Positions 49,359 through 57,560 of a stretch of DNA of 64,000 nucleotides are shown piece after piece. The position numbers and the translations under genes were made by a program. The stretch is taken from assembly GCA_904396495.1 (NCBI GenBank), contig CAJFOJ010000019.1:1-64000 (forward strand), read 5' to 3'. Each line of letters begins with the position of its first letter. Position 1 is the stretch's first letter. The notes below the pieces were generated by a model. The model made no database searches. It saw only the letters and a list, made by a program, of their open reading frames with translations, and was not told the origin of the DNA. Source of the stretch: an uncultured Oscillospiraceae bacterium (lineage in GTDB: Bacteria > Bacillota > Clostridia > Oscillospirales > Ruminococcaceae).

Positions 49359-49383
49359 AGCACACGGTGGTAAGCCGCATGCT
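49359..49383 (-). terminator. Terminator of rpmB
   Basis: AGCATGCGG (49383-49375) pairs with CCGTGTGCT (49367-49359) with two G-U pairs, followed by TTTTTT on the minus strand. Confidence 0.8.
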
Positions 49384-49410
49384 CTTTGTTGTCTTTGTAT
49401 GATGACGCCA

Positions 49411-49599
49411 TTACACCGCTCTAGTTACTTTGTTCGAACGTAGGCAACGGGTGCAGGCGTGAACGCGGCACGGTTTTCCGTTGACGATCGCTTTAACGCG
49501 CATCACGTTGGGTTTCCAGGTTCTATTGGAACGCCTGTGCGAGTGGGACACCTTGATACCAAAAGAAACGCCCTTTCCGCAGAAATCACATTTCGCCAT
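49411..49599 (-). CDS. rpmB: 50S ribosomal protein L28
   Basis: This is a 62-residue ribosomal protein, MAKCDFCGKGVSFGIKVSHS followed by a basic middle (RTWKPNVMRVKA) and HACTRCLRS. The CxxC pairs mark the zinc-binding form of L28. The ATG at 49599 follows AGGAGG; a GTG three codons upstream is not needed. It is a single-gene transcript, as in many Firmicutes, and lies next to the ScpAB operon on the opposite strand. Confidence 0.95.
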   Translation of the reverse strand: MAKCDFCGKGVSFGIKVSHSHRRSNRTWKPNVMRVKAIVNGKPCRVHACTRCLRSNKVTRAV

Positions 49600-49779
49600 A
49601 TTCTGCACCTCCTTTAGAATTACATAACAGTGATATTCTATCAGAACAAAGGGAAAAAATCAAGGGCTTTTTCAAATAAAAATGGCAAACTTTCAAATTT
49701 TCCTCTATGGACTGCCGTTTTGGCCTTGCTGGTTTGAAAAATACATTCTAAAAATTCCTTGAATTTCCTTACGGTATGC

Positions 49780-49808
49780 TTGTATTTTACAATGGAAACC
49801 AGTATAAT
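49780..49808 (+). promoter_or_regulatory. Promoter of the M50-scpA-scpB operon
   Basis: TTGTAT (49780-49785) and a perfect TATAAT (49803-49808) are 17 bases apart, with a leader of about 55 bases. Confidence 0.7.
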
Positions 49809-49867
49809 GAATACATTGCCCAGTATTTTGGCACTTTTCCCAAAGATTTTGAAAGGAAAATTAAAAA

Positions 49868-50560
49868 ATGCCTTTTTCTATGAGCTTTGAACGAGTTTTT
49901 ACCATGTTTGTCAGTGCCATTGCCCTGCTGACGGCGCTGCCCTTTCACGAATATGCCCACGCTTGGGCGGCAAACAAAATGGGCGACCCAACCGCCAAAT
50001 ACCAGGGGCGGCTGACTCTCAACCCTTTCCGGCACCTGGATTTGTTCGGTTCTATCTGCATGGTGTTATTTGGGTTTGGTTGGGCAAAGCCCGTCCCGAT
50101 CAACCCCTACAACTTTAAAAACCCCAAGATGGGGATGGCGCTATCGGCGTTGGCTGGGCCCATGTCCAACGTGTTGTACGCCTTTGTCGCCATGATACTT
50201 TATAAAATCCTCTGGTATCCGGCCATGATGGTGGATCAGTCCACCTTCTGGGGCTTTTTCCTTTATTATATTGTACAAATTCTCGCGATTATTGTCAGCC
50301 TTAACGTGGGCTTAGCGGTGTTTAACCTATTGCCGGTGCCGCCTTTGGACGGCTCCAGAATTTTAAACATCATTTTGCCGGACCGGATTTACTTTAAAAT
50401 TATGCAATATGAGCGGTTTATCATGTTTGCCATTATGATTTTGTTGTTTGTGGGCGTACTGGATCGACCGCTTATATACCTTCGTGGATTATTGGTAGAC
50501 GGGTTGGACTTTCTCACCGGTTTTGTAGACATCGCGGCTCGGGCCATTATGGGAGTGTAG
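49868..50560 (+). CDS. Site-2 protease family (M50B) intramembrane metalloprotease
   Basis: The 230-residue protein has about five membrane helices. The zinc-ligand motif HEYAH (HExxH) is near residue 28, and the second metal motif is NLLPVPPLDG near residue 159. These are hallmarks of small M50 proteases that cut membrane-embedded proteins. There is no PDZ domain. The gene lies 3 bases upstream of scpA, a common linkage in Clostridia. The substrate is unknown. The start ATG follows AAAGGA. Confidence 0.92.
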   Translation: MPFSMSFERVFTMFVSAIALLTALPFHEYAHAWAANKMGDPTAKYQGRLTLNPFRHLDLFGSICMVLFGFGWAKPVPINPYNFKNPKMGMALSALAGPMSNVLYAFVAMILYKILWYPAMMVDQSTFWGFFLYYIVQILAIIVSLNVGLAVFNLLPVPPLDGSRILNIILPDRIYFKIMQYERFIMFAIMILLFVGVLDRPLIYLRGLLVDGLDFLTGFVDIAARAIMGV

Positions 50561-50563
50561 GCC

Positions 50564-51292
50564 ATGGCGGTGCAGCTAGAATTTAAGCTTGACAACTTTG
50601 AGGGGCCGTTGGATCTGCTTTTGCACCTGATCTCTAAGCACAAACTGAACATCAACGACATCGAGATTTCCGAGCTTTTGACCCAGTATTTAGACGCTAT
50701 CGAGCAGATGCAGAGCGCTGATTTAGAGCTCAAGTCGGAGTTTTTGGAGATGGCGGCCCGATTGGTCTACATTAAGACGGTATCGTTGCTGCCGAAGCAC
50801 GAGGAAGCGGCTGAACTGAAAAAAGAGCTCCAAGGACAGCTTTTGGAGTACCAGCTCTGCAAAGAAATGGCGGAAAAGTTGGCCCTTATGGGCAAAGAGC
50901 GCCATGTCTATGTGCGGCTCCCCATGAAAATAAAACTGGATCCCACCTACCGGGGAAGCCATTTGCCGGACGAGCTTGTGGCGGCCTATTTGCTGGTGGT
51001 GGGCAAGGCAAAACGGCGCTTGCCGCCTCCTGCGTCGGCGTTTTCGGGAATTGTCAGCCGGCGGGTGGTGTCGGTCACCTCCAAAATCGTCTATGTGTTG
51101 AAAAAGCTCTATCGGACGGGACAGATGCCCTACGATGAGTTTTTTACCGCGCCCGATCGCAGTGAACTGGTGGCCACCTTTCTCGCCATGCTGGAACTGA
51201 TGAAGTCTCACCGCATTTCGGTGAGCGCGGACAACAAAACCGTTTATTTTCACCGGGATCGGCATCCAAAACCGGAGCCAGCTGGAGAATAA
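50564..51292 (+). CDS. scpA: Segregation and condensation protein A
   Basis: ScpA is the kleisin that bridges the two heads of the Smc dimer in the bacterial condensin complex. The 242-residue protein begins VQLEFKLDNFEGPLDLLLHL, the conserved N-terminal head-binding segment. It continues with HKLNINDIEISELLTQYL and a C-terminal winged-helix region (RSELVATFLAMLELMKSHRI). It starts 3 bases after the M50 gene stop and is followed by scpB, its partner. Confidence 0.95.
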   Translation: MAVQLEFKLDNFEGPLDLLLHLISKHKLNINDIEISELLTQYLDAIEQMQSADLELKSEFLEMAARLVYIKTVSLLPKHEEAAELKKELQGQLLEYQLCKEMAEKLALMGKERHVYVRLPMKIKLDPTYRGSHLPDELVAAYLLVVGKAKRRLPPPASAFSGIVSRRVVSVTSKIVYVLKKLYRTGQMPYDEFFTAPDRSELVATFLAMLELMKSHRISVSADNKTVYFHRDRHPKPEPAGE

Positions 51293-51323
51293 CCAACAAG
51301 CAAGGAAGAAATAGGGGGAAGTT

Positions 51324-51932
51324 ATGGGCGAGAACCAGTATTTTGGCCCTTTGGAGGCCGTTTTGTTCGCCTGCGGGGAGCCAGTCGAAATCGGACGGTT
51401 GGCGGAGGGCCTGCAAATCGACAAGGCGGCTGTGCGGCAGCAGCTTTTGGAATATCAGCAGTCGTTACTGGCGTCAAACCGGGGCATTGAACTGCTTTTT
51501 TTAGACGACAAGGTTCAGCTTTGCAGCAAACCCCAGTATGAGCAGCTCATCATCTCAGTGACGACTATCAAGAAAAATGCCCCTCTTTCAAACGCCGCCA
51601 TGGAGGTGTTGGCCATTGTAGCCTACAACCAGCCGGTGACCAAAAGTTTTGTGGAACAGGTCCGCGGCGTAGAAAGCGGGCAGGTGGTCAATAATCTAGT
51701 GGAAAAGGGCCTCATTGAGGAGGCGGGGAGACTCAATGTCCCCGGCAGGCCGCTCACCTATCGGACGACGGCGAACTTTCTGCGGTGCTTTGGACTGACG
51801 GGTTTAGGTGATTTGCCCAACCTTCCCTCTGACAGCGAGGAGGAAGAGGGGGAGCAGCTCTTAATGGAGACTGAGCCTTTGACGGAAGATGGGGATAACG
51901 CCAGCACATCGGACGAACCGACACCGGAATAA
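51324..51932 (+). CDS. scpB: Segregation and condensation protein B
   Basis: ScpB dimerises and binds ScpA in the Smc-ScpAB complex. The 202-residue protein has two winged-helix domains: PLEAVLFACGEPVEIGRLAE in the first and the highly conserved AMEVLAIVAYNQPVTKSFVEQVRGVES in two overlapping pieces in the second. The ending FLRCFGLTGLGDLPNLP is followed by an acidic tail of about 35 residues. GGGGGAAG precedes the ATG. Confidence 0.95.
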   Translation: MGENQYFGPLEAVLFACGEPVEIGRLAEGLQIDKAAVRQQLLEYQQSLLASNRGIELLFLDDKVQLCSKPQYEQLIISVTTIKKNAPLSNAAMEVLAIVAYNQPVTKSFVEQVRGVESGQVVNNLVEKGLIEEAGRLNVPGRPLTYRTTANFLRCFGLTGLGDLPNLPSDSEEEEGEQLLMETEPLTEDGDNASTSDEPTPE

Positions 51933-51965
51933 TCCGCGTCGGATGGAGGAAAAAGGGGGGATGGC

Positions 51966-52679
51966 ATGGTCGGATGGATGATTTTCGGTTCGATTTTGTT
52001 GCTGCTCATCGTATTGCTGTCCCTGAGTGTCACCTTCCGAGTGCAATATGACGACGACCTGACCATTACGGTAGGGGCGGGGAAGTTCCGCTATACATTG
52101 GTGCCTGTCCCGGACGAGGAAAAAGCGGACGCCAAAAAAGGCGGCAAGGCGGCGAAAAAGGGAATCCAGAAAGAGCAGAAGAAAGCAAACTCCAAATCGG
52201 AAAAGAAAATTGAAAAAGGCGACATCAAGGAAACGGTCTTTCTAGTATTGGACATCCTAAAATCCATTTGGCCGCCATTTAAGGATTTGATGAAACAGGT
52301 GCGGATCACCGCACTGTCCATCCGCGTCGTGGCCGGTGGGGAGGATGCCGCAGAAACCGCTTTGCTCTACGGAAAAATTTGCGCCTTTGTATACGGGGGC
52401 CTTGCGGCGCTGAAAAATCTTATGACCATCAAGGTGGATCAAATCGACATCAGCTGCAACTTTTTGCAGGACCACACTGAACAGACGGTGTTTTTTAAGG
52501 TAAAAATCCGCGTTTTATCTGTGATTTGGGCTGGTTTGCGCATGGTCTGGGGATTATTGGTGAATACTTTCAAAAGAGCGAGAGTAAACGCGGCTAAAAG
52601 GCAGGAAAATTCACATACGGAGCCGGAGGGCGTCCCCGTGAAAAGCGGGACTGCCGCCGGAAATAATAGGAGGAATTGA
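51966..52679 (+). CDS. DUF2953 domain protein
   Basis: The 237-residue protein has one N-terminal membrane helix (about 2-24), a strongly charged Lys/Glu/Ala-rich segment (about 50-85), a conserved region (DLMKQVRITALSIRVVAGGEDAAE in part) and a second weak hydrophobic stretch near 175-195. I recognise the DUF2953 pattern seen next to ytfJ in sporulating Clostridia. The function is unknown; a sporulation link is an inference from the neighbour. Confidence 0.8.
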   Translation: MVGWMIFGSILLLLIVLLSLSVTFRVQYDDDLTITVGAGKFRYTLVPVPDEEKADAKKGGKAAKKGIQKEQKKANSKSEKKIEKGDIKETVFLVLDILKSIWPPFKDLMKQVRITALSIRVVAGGEDAAETALLYGKICAFVYGGLAALKNLMTIKVDQIDISCNFLQDHTEQTVFFKVKIRVLSVIWAGLRMVWGLLVNTFKRARVNAAKRQENSHTEPEGVPVKSGTAAGNNRRN

Positions 52680-52681
52680 TA

Positions 52682-53119
52682 ATGGCAGAACATCCGATTC
52701 AAGGTTTAATGGGCGTAACCATGCAGAAAATCAAGGAAATGGTGGACGTGAACACCATCGTCGGCAACCCCATCACCACTCCAGACGGCACCACCATCAT
52801 CCCGGTGTCCAAAGTGACTTTTGGCTTTGCGTCGGGCGGCTCAGACCTGCCCACCAAAGATCCAAAAGAGACCTTCGGCGGAGGAAGCGGCGCCGGTGTC
52901 ACCTTGCAGCCGCTGGGATTTTTGGTGGTAAAAGACGGCGACGTCAAATTGTTACAGCTGGCCACTTCGTCCAACACCGCTGACAAGATTGTCAACTCGG
53001 TGCCCGAAATCATCGACAAGGTGTCCGACGCGCTGAGCAAGAACAAGGACGGAAAATCCGCTAAAAAGGGCGGAAAATCCAGCACAGACCCTGAGAAAGC
53101 TGACGAAAAAGCAGAATAA
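52682..53119 (+). CDS. ytfJ: GerW/YtfJ family sporulation protein
   Basis: The 145-residue protein begins EHPIQGLMGVTMQKIKEMVD and has the conserved NTIVGNPI, IIPVSKVTFGFASGG and GGGSGAGVTLQPLGFLVV segments. In Bacillus the family member (GerW) is a spore protein needed for normal germination. The Lys-rich C-terminal tail is variable. It starts 3 bases after the DUF2953 gene behind AGGAGG and is followed by a carboxypeptidase gene, an order common in spore-formers. Confidence 0.92.
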   Translation: MAEHPIQGLMGVTMQKIKEMVDVNTIVGNPITTPDGTTIIPVSKVTFGFASGGSDLPTKDPKETFGGGSGAGVTLQPLGFLVVKDGDVKLLQLATSSNTADKIVNSVPEIIDKVSDALSKNKDGKSAKKGGKSSTDPEKADEKAE

Positions 53120-53169
53120 TCCACATGAACGGCCTGCCCTTCGCATAGGATGAAGTGGCAGGTGGTTTC

Positions 53170-54375
53170 ATGAATAAGAAAGTATTGTGTTTTGTCTTGT
53201 CGCTCTACATCGGGGCGGCAGGTTGCTTTCCCGCTTCCGCATTTGCTGAAAACAGGCAAGGGGAATTGGCCGAGACGGCGGCCCAATCGGATTCTTTGGG
53301 GGTATCGGCTCAGTCGGCTGCCCTTATCGAAGCGGACAGTGGCCGCGTCATTTACGTAAAAAACGGGGAGGAGCGCCTCCCCATTGCCAGTACAACTAAA
53401 ATTATGACAGCGCTTCTCACCCTGGAAGCCCCGAACCTGGACACCTACTTTACAGTGGACCCGGACGCTATTATGGTAGAGGGCACTTCAATGGGGCTCC
53501 AGGAAGGGGATCAGGTATCGCTGAGGACCTTGGCGGCGGGGATGCTCCTGGCCTCCGGCAACGACGCTGCCAATGCGGCGGCGGTGAAGGTGGGCGGTTC
53601 CCTGGACGAATTCGCCATTATGATGAACAAGCGGGCTGCCCAGCTCGGTATGAAGGATTCCAATTTTGTCACCCCGTCGGGTTTGGACGCCCAAAATCAT
53701 TACTCTACGGCGCTGGACATGGCAAAGCTTGCCCGAGCGGCACTCCAAAACCCGGATTTTTGCGCTATCTGTTCCCAGCAGACCATGAAGCTCTCCTACG
53801 GGAACCCACCCTACGACCGGTGGCTTTCAAACCACAACAAACTGTTGAAGACCTACCCCGACTGCATCGGTGTCAAAACCGGTTTTACCAAAAAAGCGGG
53901 ACGGTGTTTGGTGTCGGCAGCGCAAAGGGACGGGGTGACCCTCATCTGTGTCACCATTAAAGCCCCCAACGACTGGGAGGATCACCGTAAAATGCTGGAC
54001 TACGGCTTTTCCCAGGTGCAGGCCGTGGAGCTTTCAAGTGAAGTCCCCGGCACCATCCCGGTGGTGGGCGGCGTGGCCGATGAGGTGGCCCCCATGGTTC
54101 AGGTGGCGCCAAAAGCGACCGTATCGTCGGAGGACGCCTCTAAAATTGAGATGAAAATCGTCTCTCAACCGTTTTTGTATGCGCCCATTCAGCAGGGTGA
54201 CTACATCGGTGAGGTGCGGTACTACCTAAACGGAGAGCTTTTAAAAACCGCTCCCCTTACCGCCAAGGAGACGGTGGCGGTAGACGAACGGACCCCTGAA
54301 AAGAGCCTATGGGATAAAATGAAAGGCTTCTTTGCGGGATGGGGGAAGTGGTTCTCCACAAAACGGACAGAATAA
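53170..54375 (+). CDS. D-alanyl-D-alanine carboxypeptidase (DacB/DacF type)
   Basis: Removes the terminal D-alanine of peptidoglycan stem peptides outside the membrane. The 401-residue protein has a signal peptide (about 1-27, ending ASAFA). Active-site motifs are STTK (PIASTTKIM), SGN (LLASGNDAAN) and KTG (IGVKTGFTKKAG). A C-terminal PBP5-like beta domain and an amphipathic tail (KMKGFFAGWGKWFS) may hold it to the membrane. Its position after ytfJ fits a role in spore cortex or general wall trimming. AGGTGG precedes the ATG at 53170. Confidence 0.93.
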   Translation: MNKKVLCFVLSLYIGAAGCFPASAFAENRQGELAETAAQSDSLGVSAQSAALIEADSGRVIYVKNGEERLPIASTTKIMTALLTLEAPNLDTYFTVDPDAIMVEGTSMGLQEGDQVSLRTLAAGMLLASGNDAANAAAVKVGGSLDEFAIMMNKRAAQLGMKDSNFVTPSGLDAQNHYSTALDMAKLARAALQNPDFCAICSQQTMKLSYGNPPYDRWLSNHNKLLKTYPDCIGVKTGFTKKAGRCLVSAAQRDGVTLICVTIKAPNDWEDHRKMLDYGFSQVQAVELSSEVPGTIPVVGGVADEVAPMVQVAPKATVSSEDASKIEMKIVSQPFLYAPIQQGDYIGEVRYYLNGELLKTAPLTAKETVAVDERTPEKSLWDKMKGFFAGWGKWFSTKRTE

Positions 54376-54402
54376 CCCCTTAACAGAAAGGAAAACAAAA
54401 AG

Positions 54403-55197
54403 ATGGATGGAATCAGGTTGCAAAAGGTCATCGCCGAAAGCGGGCTTTGCTCTAGACGGAAAGCGGAGGAATTGATTGAAGCGGGAAGGGTGCGGGTCAA
54501 CGGTCACAAGGCGATTATTGGGCAAAAAATCAATCCCGCAAAGGATATCGTTTTAGTGGACGGAGAGCGGCTCAAACGCCGCAACCGCCGCCAAAACGTC
54601 TACCTGATGCTCTATAAGCCCCGCGGGTATCTGACGGCTATGTCGGATGAGCGGGGCCGGAGGTGCGTCTCGGAACTTGTAGAGGACGCCCCTGACCGGG
54701 TGTATCCGGTGGGGCGGTTGGACTTAAATTCCGAGGGCCTGCTGCTTTTTACCAACGATGGGAACTTTGCTAACACCATGATGCACCCCGCTTATCAAAT
54801 TGAAAAATGCTACCGGGTTACCGTCCGGGAACCGGTGTCGGACGAGCAGATGATCCGCCTGAGTGAAGGGGTGGAGATCGACGGGCGGATGACAAACCCG
54901 GCCGAGGTGAAGATCGTTACCGAGGAACCGGGGCGCACCGTCATGCTCATCACCATTACCGAGGGGCGTAATCGCCAGATCCGCAAAATGTGCGAGGCGG
55001 TAAATCTCAGCGTGGCGCGGCTCAAACGGATTTCCATCGGGCCGTTAAAGCTGGGAATGCTAAGGCCCGGCGCCTGGCGGGAGCTATCCAAGGACGAGGT
55101 GGATACGCTGCTGGAATCGGCCGGACGTGCTGCTCGCAAAACGATGAAAGGGGAGGAACCGCGTGCTTCATTTAAGGCCGTTAAACGACGGGGATAA
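54403..55197 (+). CDS. rluB: 23S rRNA pseudouridine synthase, RluB/RsuA family
   Basis: Converts a uridine of 23S rRNA to pseudouridine. The 264-residue protein has an N-terminal S4 RNA-binding domain (RLQKVIAESGLCSRRKAEEL) and the catalytic motif PVGRLDLNSEGLLLFTNDG with its Asp. The C-terminal signature ITEGRNRQIRKMCEA is present. The C-terminal 35 residues are basic and overlap the next gene. It follows the carboxypeptidase gene by 27 bases. Confidence 0.94.
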   Translation: MDGIRLQKVIAESGLCSRRKAEELIEAGRVRVNGHKAIIGQKINPAKDIVLVDGERLKRRNRRQNVYLMLYKPRGYLTAMSDERGRRCVSELVEDAPDRVYPVGRLDLNSEGLLLFTNDGNFANTMMHPAYQIEKCYRVTVREPVSDEQMIRLSEGVEIDGRMTNPAEVKIVTEEPGRTVMLITITEGRNRQIRKMCEAVNLSVARLKRISIGPLKLGMLRPGAWRELSKDEVDTLLESAGRAARKTMKGEEPRASFKAVKRRG

Positions 55198-55513
55198 TTT
55201 TCCACAGCTGCAAGGTGGGATGTACTATATCGCCCTGGATGGGGAGAAACTGTTGGGCTACTGCAAATACCACAAGGAACGAGACTGCGTTGTCGTTGAG
55301 AAAATACAGGACGGCGGCAATCTAGACCTGTTCGACGGGCTGCTGCGAGCGGTATTCGCATATGTTGTGGAAGCGAATGTCAACCGGGCAAAGCTGTCGG
55401 ACACCATCGATAAAAAGAAGCTGCAGGCCCTTATGGTACCGGTGGACGGACAAAATTGCGTAAATTCACTAAAGGACTTTTTATATAATTGTAAGAAATG
55501 TAAAATGTCCTAA
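55163..55513 (+). CDS. Small protein overlapping rluB, GNAT-like fragment, function unknown
   Basis: The 116-residue protein starts at a GTG behind GGGGAGG, 35 bases inside the end of rluB, indicating translational coupling. The sequence MLHLRPLNDGDNF, then YYIALDGEKLLGYCKYH and VVVEKIQDGG, resembles the first strands of GNAT acetyltransferases. The C-terminal acetyl-CoA-binding part is not obvious. The end is cysteine-bearing (CKKCKMS). I would treat it as a conserved hypothetical protein. Confidence 0.7.
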   Translation: MLHLRPLNDGDNFPQLQGGMYYIALDGEKLLGYCKYHKERDCVVVEKIQDGGNLDLFDGLLRAVFAYVVEANVNRAKLSDTIDKKKLQALMVPVDGQNCVNSLKDFLYNCKKCKMS

Positions 55514-55531
55514 AAAATGCCAAAAAGGATA

Positions 55532-55560
55532 TTGTTATTTTTTTCACGTTGTAGTATAAT
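55532..55560 (+). promoter_or_regulatory. Promoter of the carboxyltransferase cluster
   Basis: TTGTTA (55532-55537) and a perfect TATAAT (55555-55560) are 17 bases apart. The leader of about 120 bases contains a small GTCC/GGAC hairpin. Confidence 0.7.
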
Positions 55561-55686
55561 ACAATGGGTGAATTTGAGGATTGTGTGAGTTGTCCTCCGG
55601 GACAGGCTTCCCTTTCTTCAATTTCTGTATTTAAACAAGGTTGGGATGACTTTTCCAGCCGAGCAGATAGAAATGGGGGCAATATA

Positions 55687-57051
55687 ATGAACTTGCAAGC
55701 CAAGCTGAATCAGCTTGAGGAAATGAAGGCTGACTTAAAAAAGACGTCGCCTGCCCGTGAAAGGTTGGAGGCACTGTTCGATGAGAACACCTTCGTTGAA
55801 TTGGACGGATTTGTCGCCAACGGCAAAGAAGGCGTCGGCGTTGTAACTGGCTACGGTATGGTGGAGGGAAGCGTGGTCTATGCCTTCTCCCAGGACGTCA
55901 CCGTCATGGGCGGTGCGGTTTCCAGACTCCATGGGGAAAAAATTGCGAAAATCTATGAGCTCGCCGTCAAAAACGGGTCTCCGGTTGTGGCAATTTACGA
56001 TTCCAACGGGGCAAAGCTCTCTGAGGGACCGGAAATTTTAAATACTTACGGCAAAATTCTTGCGACCGCCAACAATCTTTCCGGCGTCGTCCCCCAAATT
56101 TCGGTGGTGGCGGGAAGTTGTACCGGAATTAGTGCCATGATGGCGGCATCCGCTGACATTGTGGTCATGGCTGAGGACGCGGTACTCTACCTCTCCGACG
56201 CGGACGGCGATATTTCCGCTGAGGCGGCTGCGAAGGTGGGTGCTGCTCACATCGTTGAAAAAGACGCCAAATCCGCTGTTTTAAGAGCACGGGACATTGT
56301 TTCGATGTTACCGCTCAACAACATTTCCATTGCGCCCATTGCTGAAGGGGCTGCAAACCCCAATGCCGCTTCTATTGACGACGGTAAATCTGTGGGCGAA
56401 ATGGCTGAGCTTCTCTGTGATCTGGGCTCCGTCACCGAGCTCAGAGCGGATTACGGCAACGCCGCTTATACTGCCCTTGCTTCTATTGGCGGGAACACGG
56501 TGGGTCTCGTGGCCGTCAAGGGCAAGCTGGGTTCCAAATCCAGCGAGAAAATTGCTTCCTTTGTCCGTTTTTGCGACTGCTTTAACCTGCCTGTCGTCTC
56601 TTTGGTGGACACGGAAGGCTACTGTTGCTGCAATGAGTTAAAAGCACAAGGAGTTGCCGAGGCTGCAAAGCTCGCTCACGCCTATGCGGACGCGACAACC
56701 GCCAAAGTCACTGTATATACCGGTAGCGCGATTGGGGCCGCAGGCGTAGCCTTTGGAAGCGCTGACATCCGTTTCGCCTGGCCTACGGCCGTGATTTCCG
56801 CCTTAGAGCCCCACACCGCTGTGGAGTTTTTCTGGCACGACAAGCTGAAAGGCGCCGAAGATGTGGACAAACGCCGCGACGAATTGGCCCAAGAGTACAT
56901 CGACACCATGGCAAGCCCCTATGAGGCGGCAAAAGCTTCCCTTATCGAAGATATCGTCGCGCCGGCCGGCACCAGAGATGCCATCATCACCGCCCTCGAC
57001 ATGTTGGCCAGCAAGCGGATTTCTAAACTTCCCAAAAAACACTCCAACTGA
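55687..57051 (+). CDS. Acyl-CoA carboxyltransferase subunit, divergent (MmdA/PccB/12S type)
   Basis: The 454-residue crotonase-fold protein is related to the carboxyltransferase subunits of methylmalonyl-CoA decarboxylase, propionyl-CoA carboxylase and the transcarboxylase 12S subunit. It has SPARERLEALFDENTFVELD, GVVTGYGMVEG, FSQDVTVMGGAVS, and FAWPTAVISALEP near the end. It is about 50 residues shorter than MmdA. Key glycine motifs are changed: DSNGAKLSEG where relatives have DSGGARIQEG, GSCTGISA where CAGGA is usual, and SAIGAAG where AYGGA is usual. Activity on acyl-CoA may therefore be altered. It starts at 55687 after GGGGGC and is followed by a biotin carrier and a pyruvate/oxaloacetate carboxyltransferase. 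Confidence 0.8.
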   Translation: MNLQAKLNQLEEMKADLKKTSPARERLEALFDENTFVELDGFVANGKEGVGVVTGYGMVEGSVVYAFSQDVTVMGGAVSRLHGEKIAKIYELAVKNGSPVVAIYDSNGAKLSEGPEILNTYGKILATANNLSGVVPQISVVAGSCTGISAMMAASADIVVMAEDAVLYLSDADGDISAEAAAKVGAAHIVEKDAKSAVLRARDIVSMLPLNNISIAPIAEGAANPNAASIDDGKSVGEMAELLCDLGSVTELRADYGNAAYTALASIGGNTVGLVAVKGKLGSKSSEKIASFVRFCDCFNLPVVSLVDTEGYCCCNELKAQGVAEAAKLAHAYADATTAKVTVYTGSAIGAAGVAFGSADIRFAWPTAVISALEPHTAVEFFWHDKLKGAEDVDKRRDELAQEYIDTMASPYEAAKASLIEDIVAPAGTRDAIITALDMLASKRISKLPKKHSN

Positions 57052-57102
57052 GGAGTTTTTGGATAAAAACCGAAATTTTTATAAAGAAAGGTTTTGTGAA
57101 TC

Positions 57103-57495
57103 ATGAGAAGATTTAATATAACTGTCAATGGAAAAGGTTATGACGTGGCTGTTGAGGAAGTAAACGGCGCGGCACCCGCTTCTACCCCTGTAGCTGCACC
57201 TGCACCGGCTGCCGCTCCTGCTGCTTCCGCACCTGCAGCACCTGCCGCCCCAGCTCCTGCGGCGCCCGCTGCTCCCGCGGAGGGAACTGATGTTAAGGCC
57301 CCGATGCCCGGCACCATCATGGATGTCAAAGTCAATGTGGGCGACACCGTCGAAAGAGGTCAGGTTGTTGTCGTGTTGGAAGCAATGAAGATGGAAAACG
57401 ACATCGTCGCCCCTGTAGCTGGCAAAATTGTGTCAGTCATCGCCAAAAAAGGCGATTCTGTCAACGCCAACGACGTAATGGCCGTCATTGGCTAA
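57103..57495 (+). CDS. Biotin carboxyl carrier protein
   Basis: A 130-residue carrier whose biotin is attached to the Lys of the EAMKMEN motif (near residue 96). The N-terminal 20 residues form a short conserved head (RRFNITVNGKGYDVAVEEV). A long Ala/Pro linker (about 23-60) gives flexibility, and the C-terminal 70 residues are a biotinyl domain (APMPGTIMDVKVNVGDTV). The form is that of the 1.3S subunit of transcarboxylase or the gamma/delta subunits of decarboxylases. It carries CO2 between the two flanking carboxyltransferases, by inference. Confidence 0.92.
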   Translation: MRRFNITVNGKGYDVAVEEVNGAAPASTPVAAPAPAAAPAASAPAAPAAPAPAAPAAPAEGTDVKAPMPGTIMDVKVNVGDTVERGQVVVVLEAMKMENDIVAPVAGKIVSVIAKKGDSVNANDVMAVIG

Positions 57496-57560
57496 TATAG
57501 AGGCTGGAATGCCGCAGCGGGCAGAACTTTGCCCGACAATTCAAATGAGGAGGACCAGAG

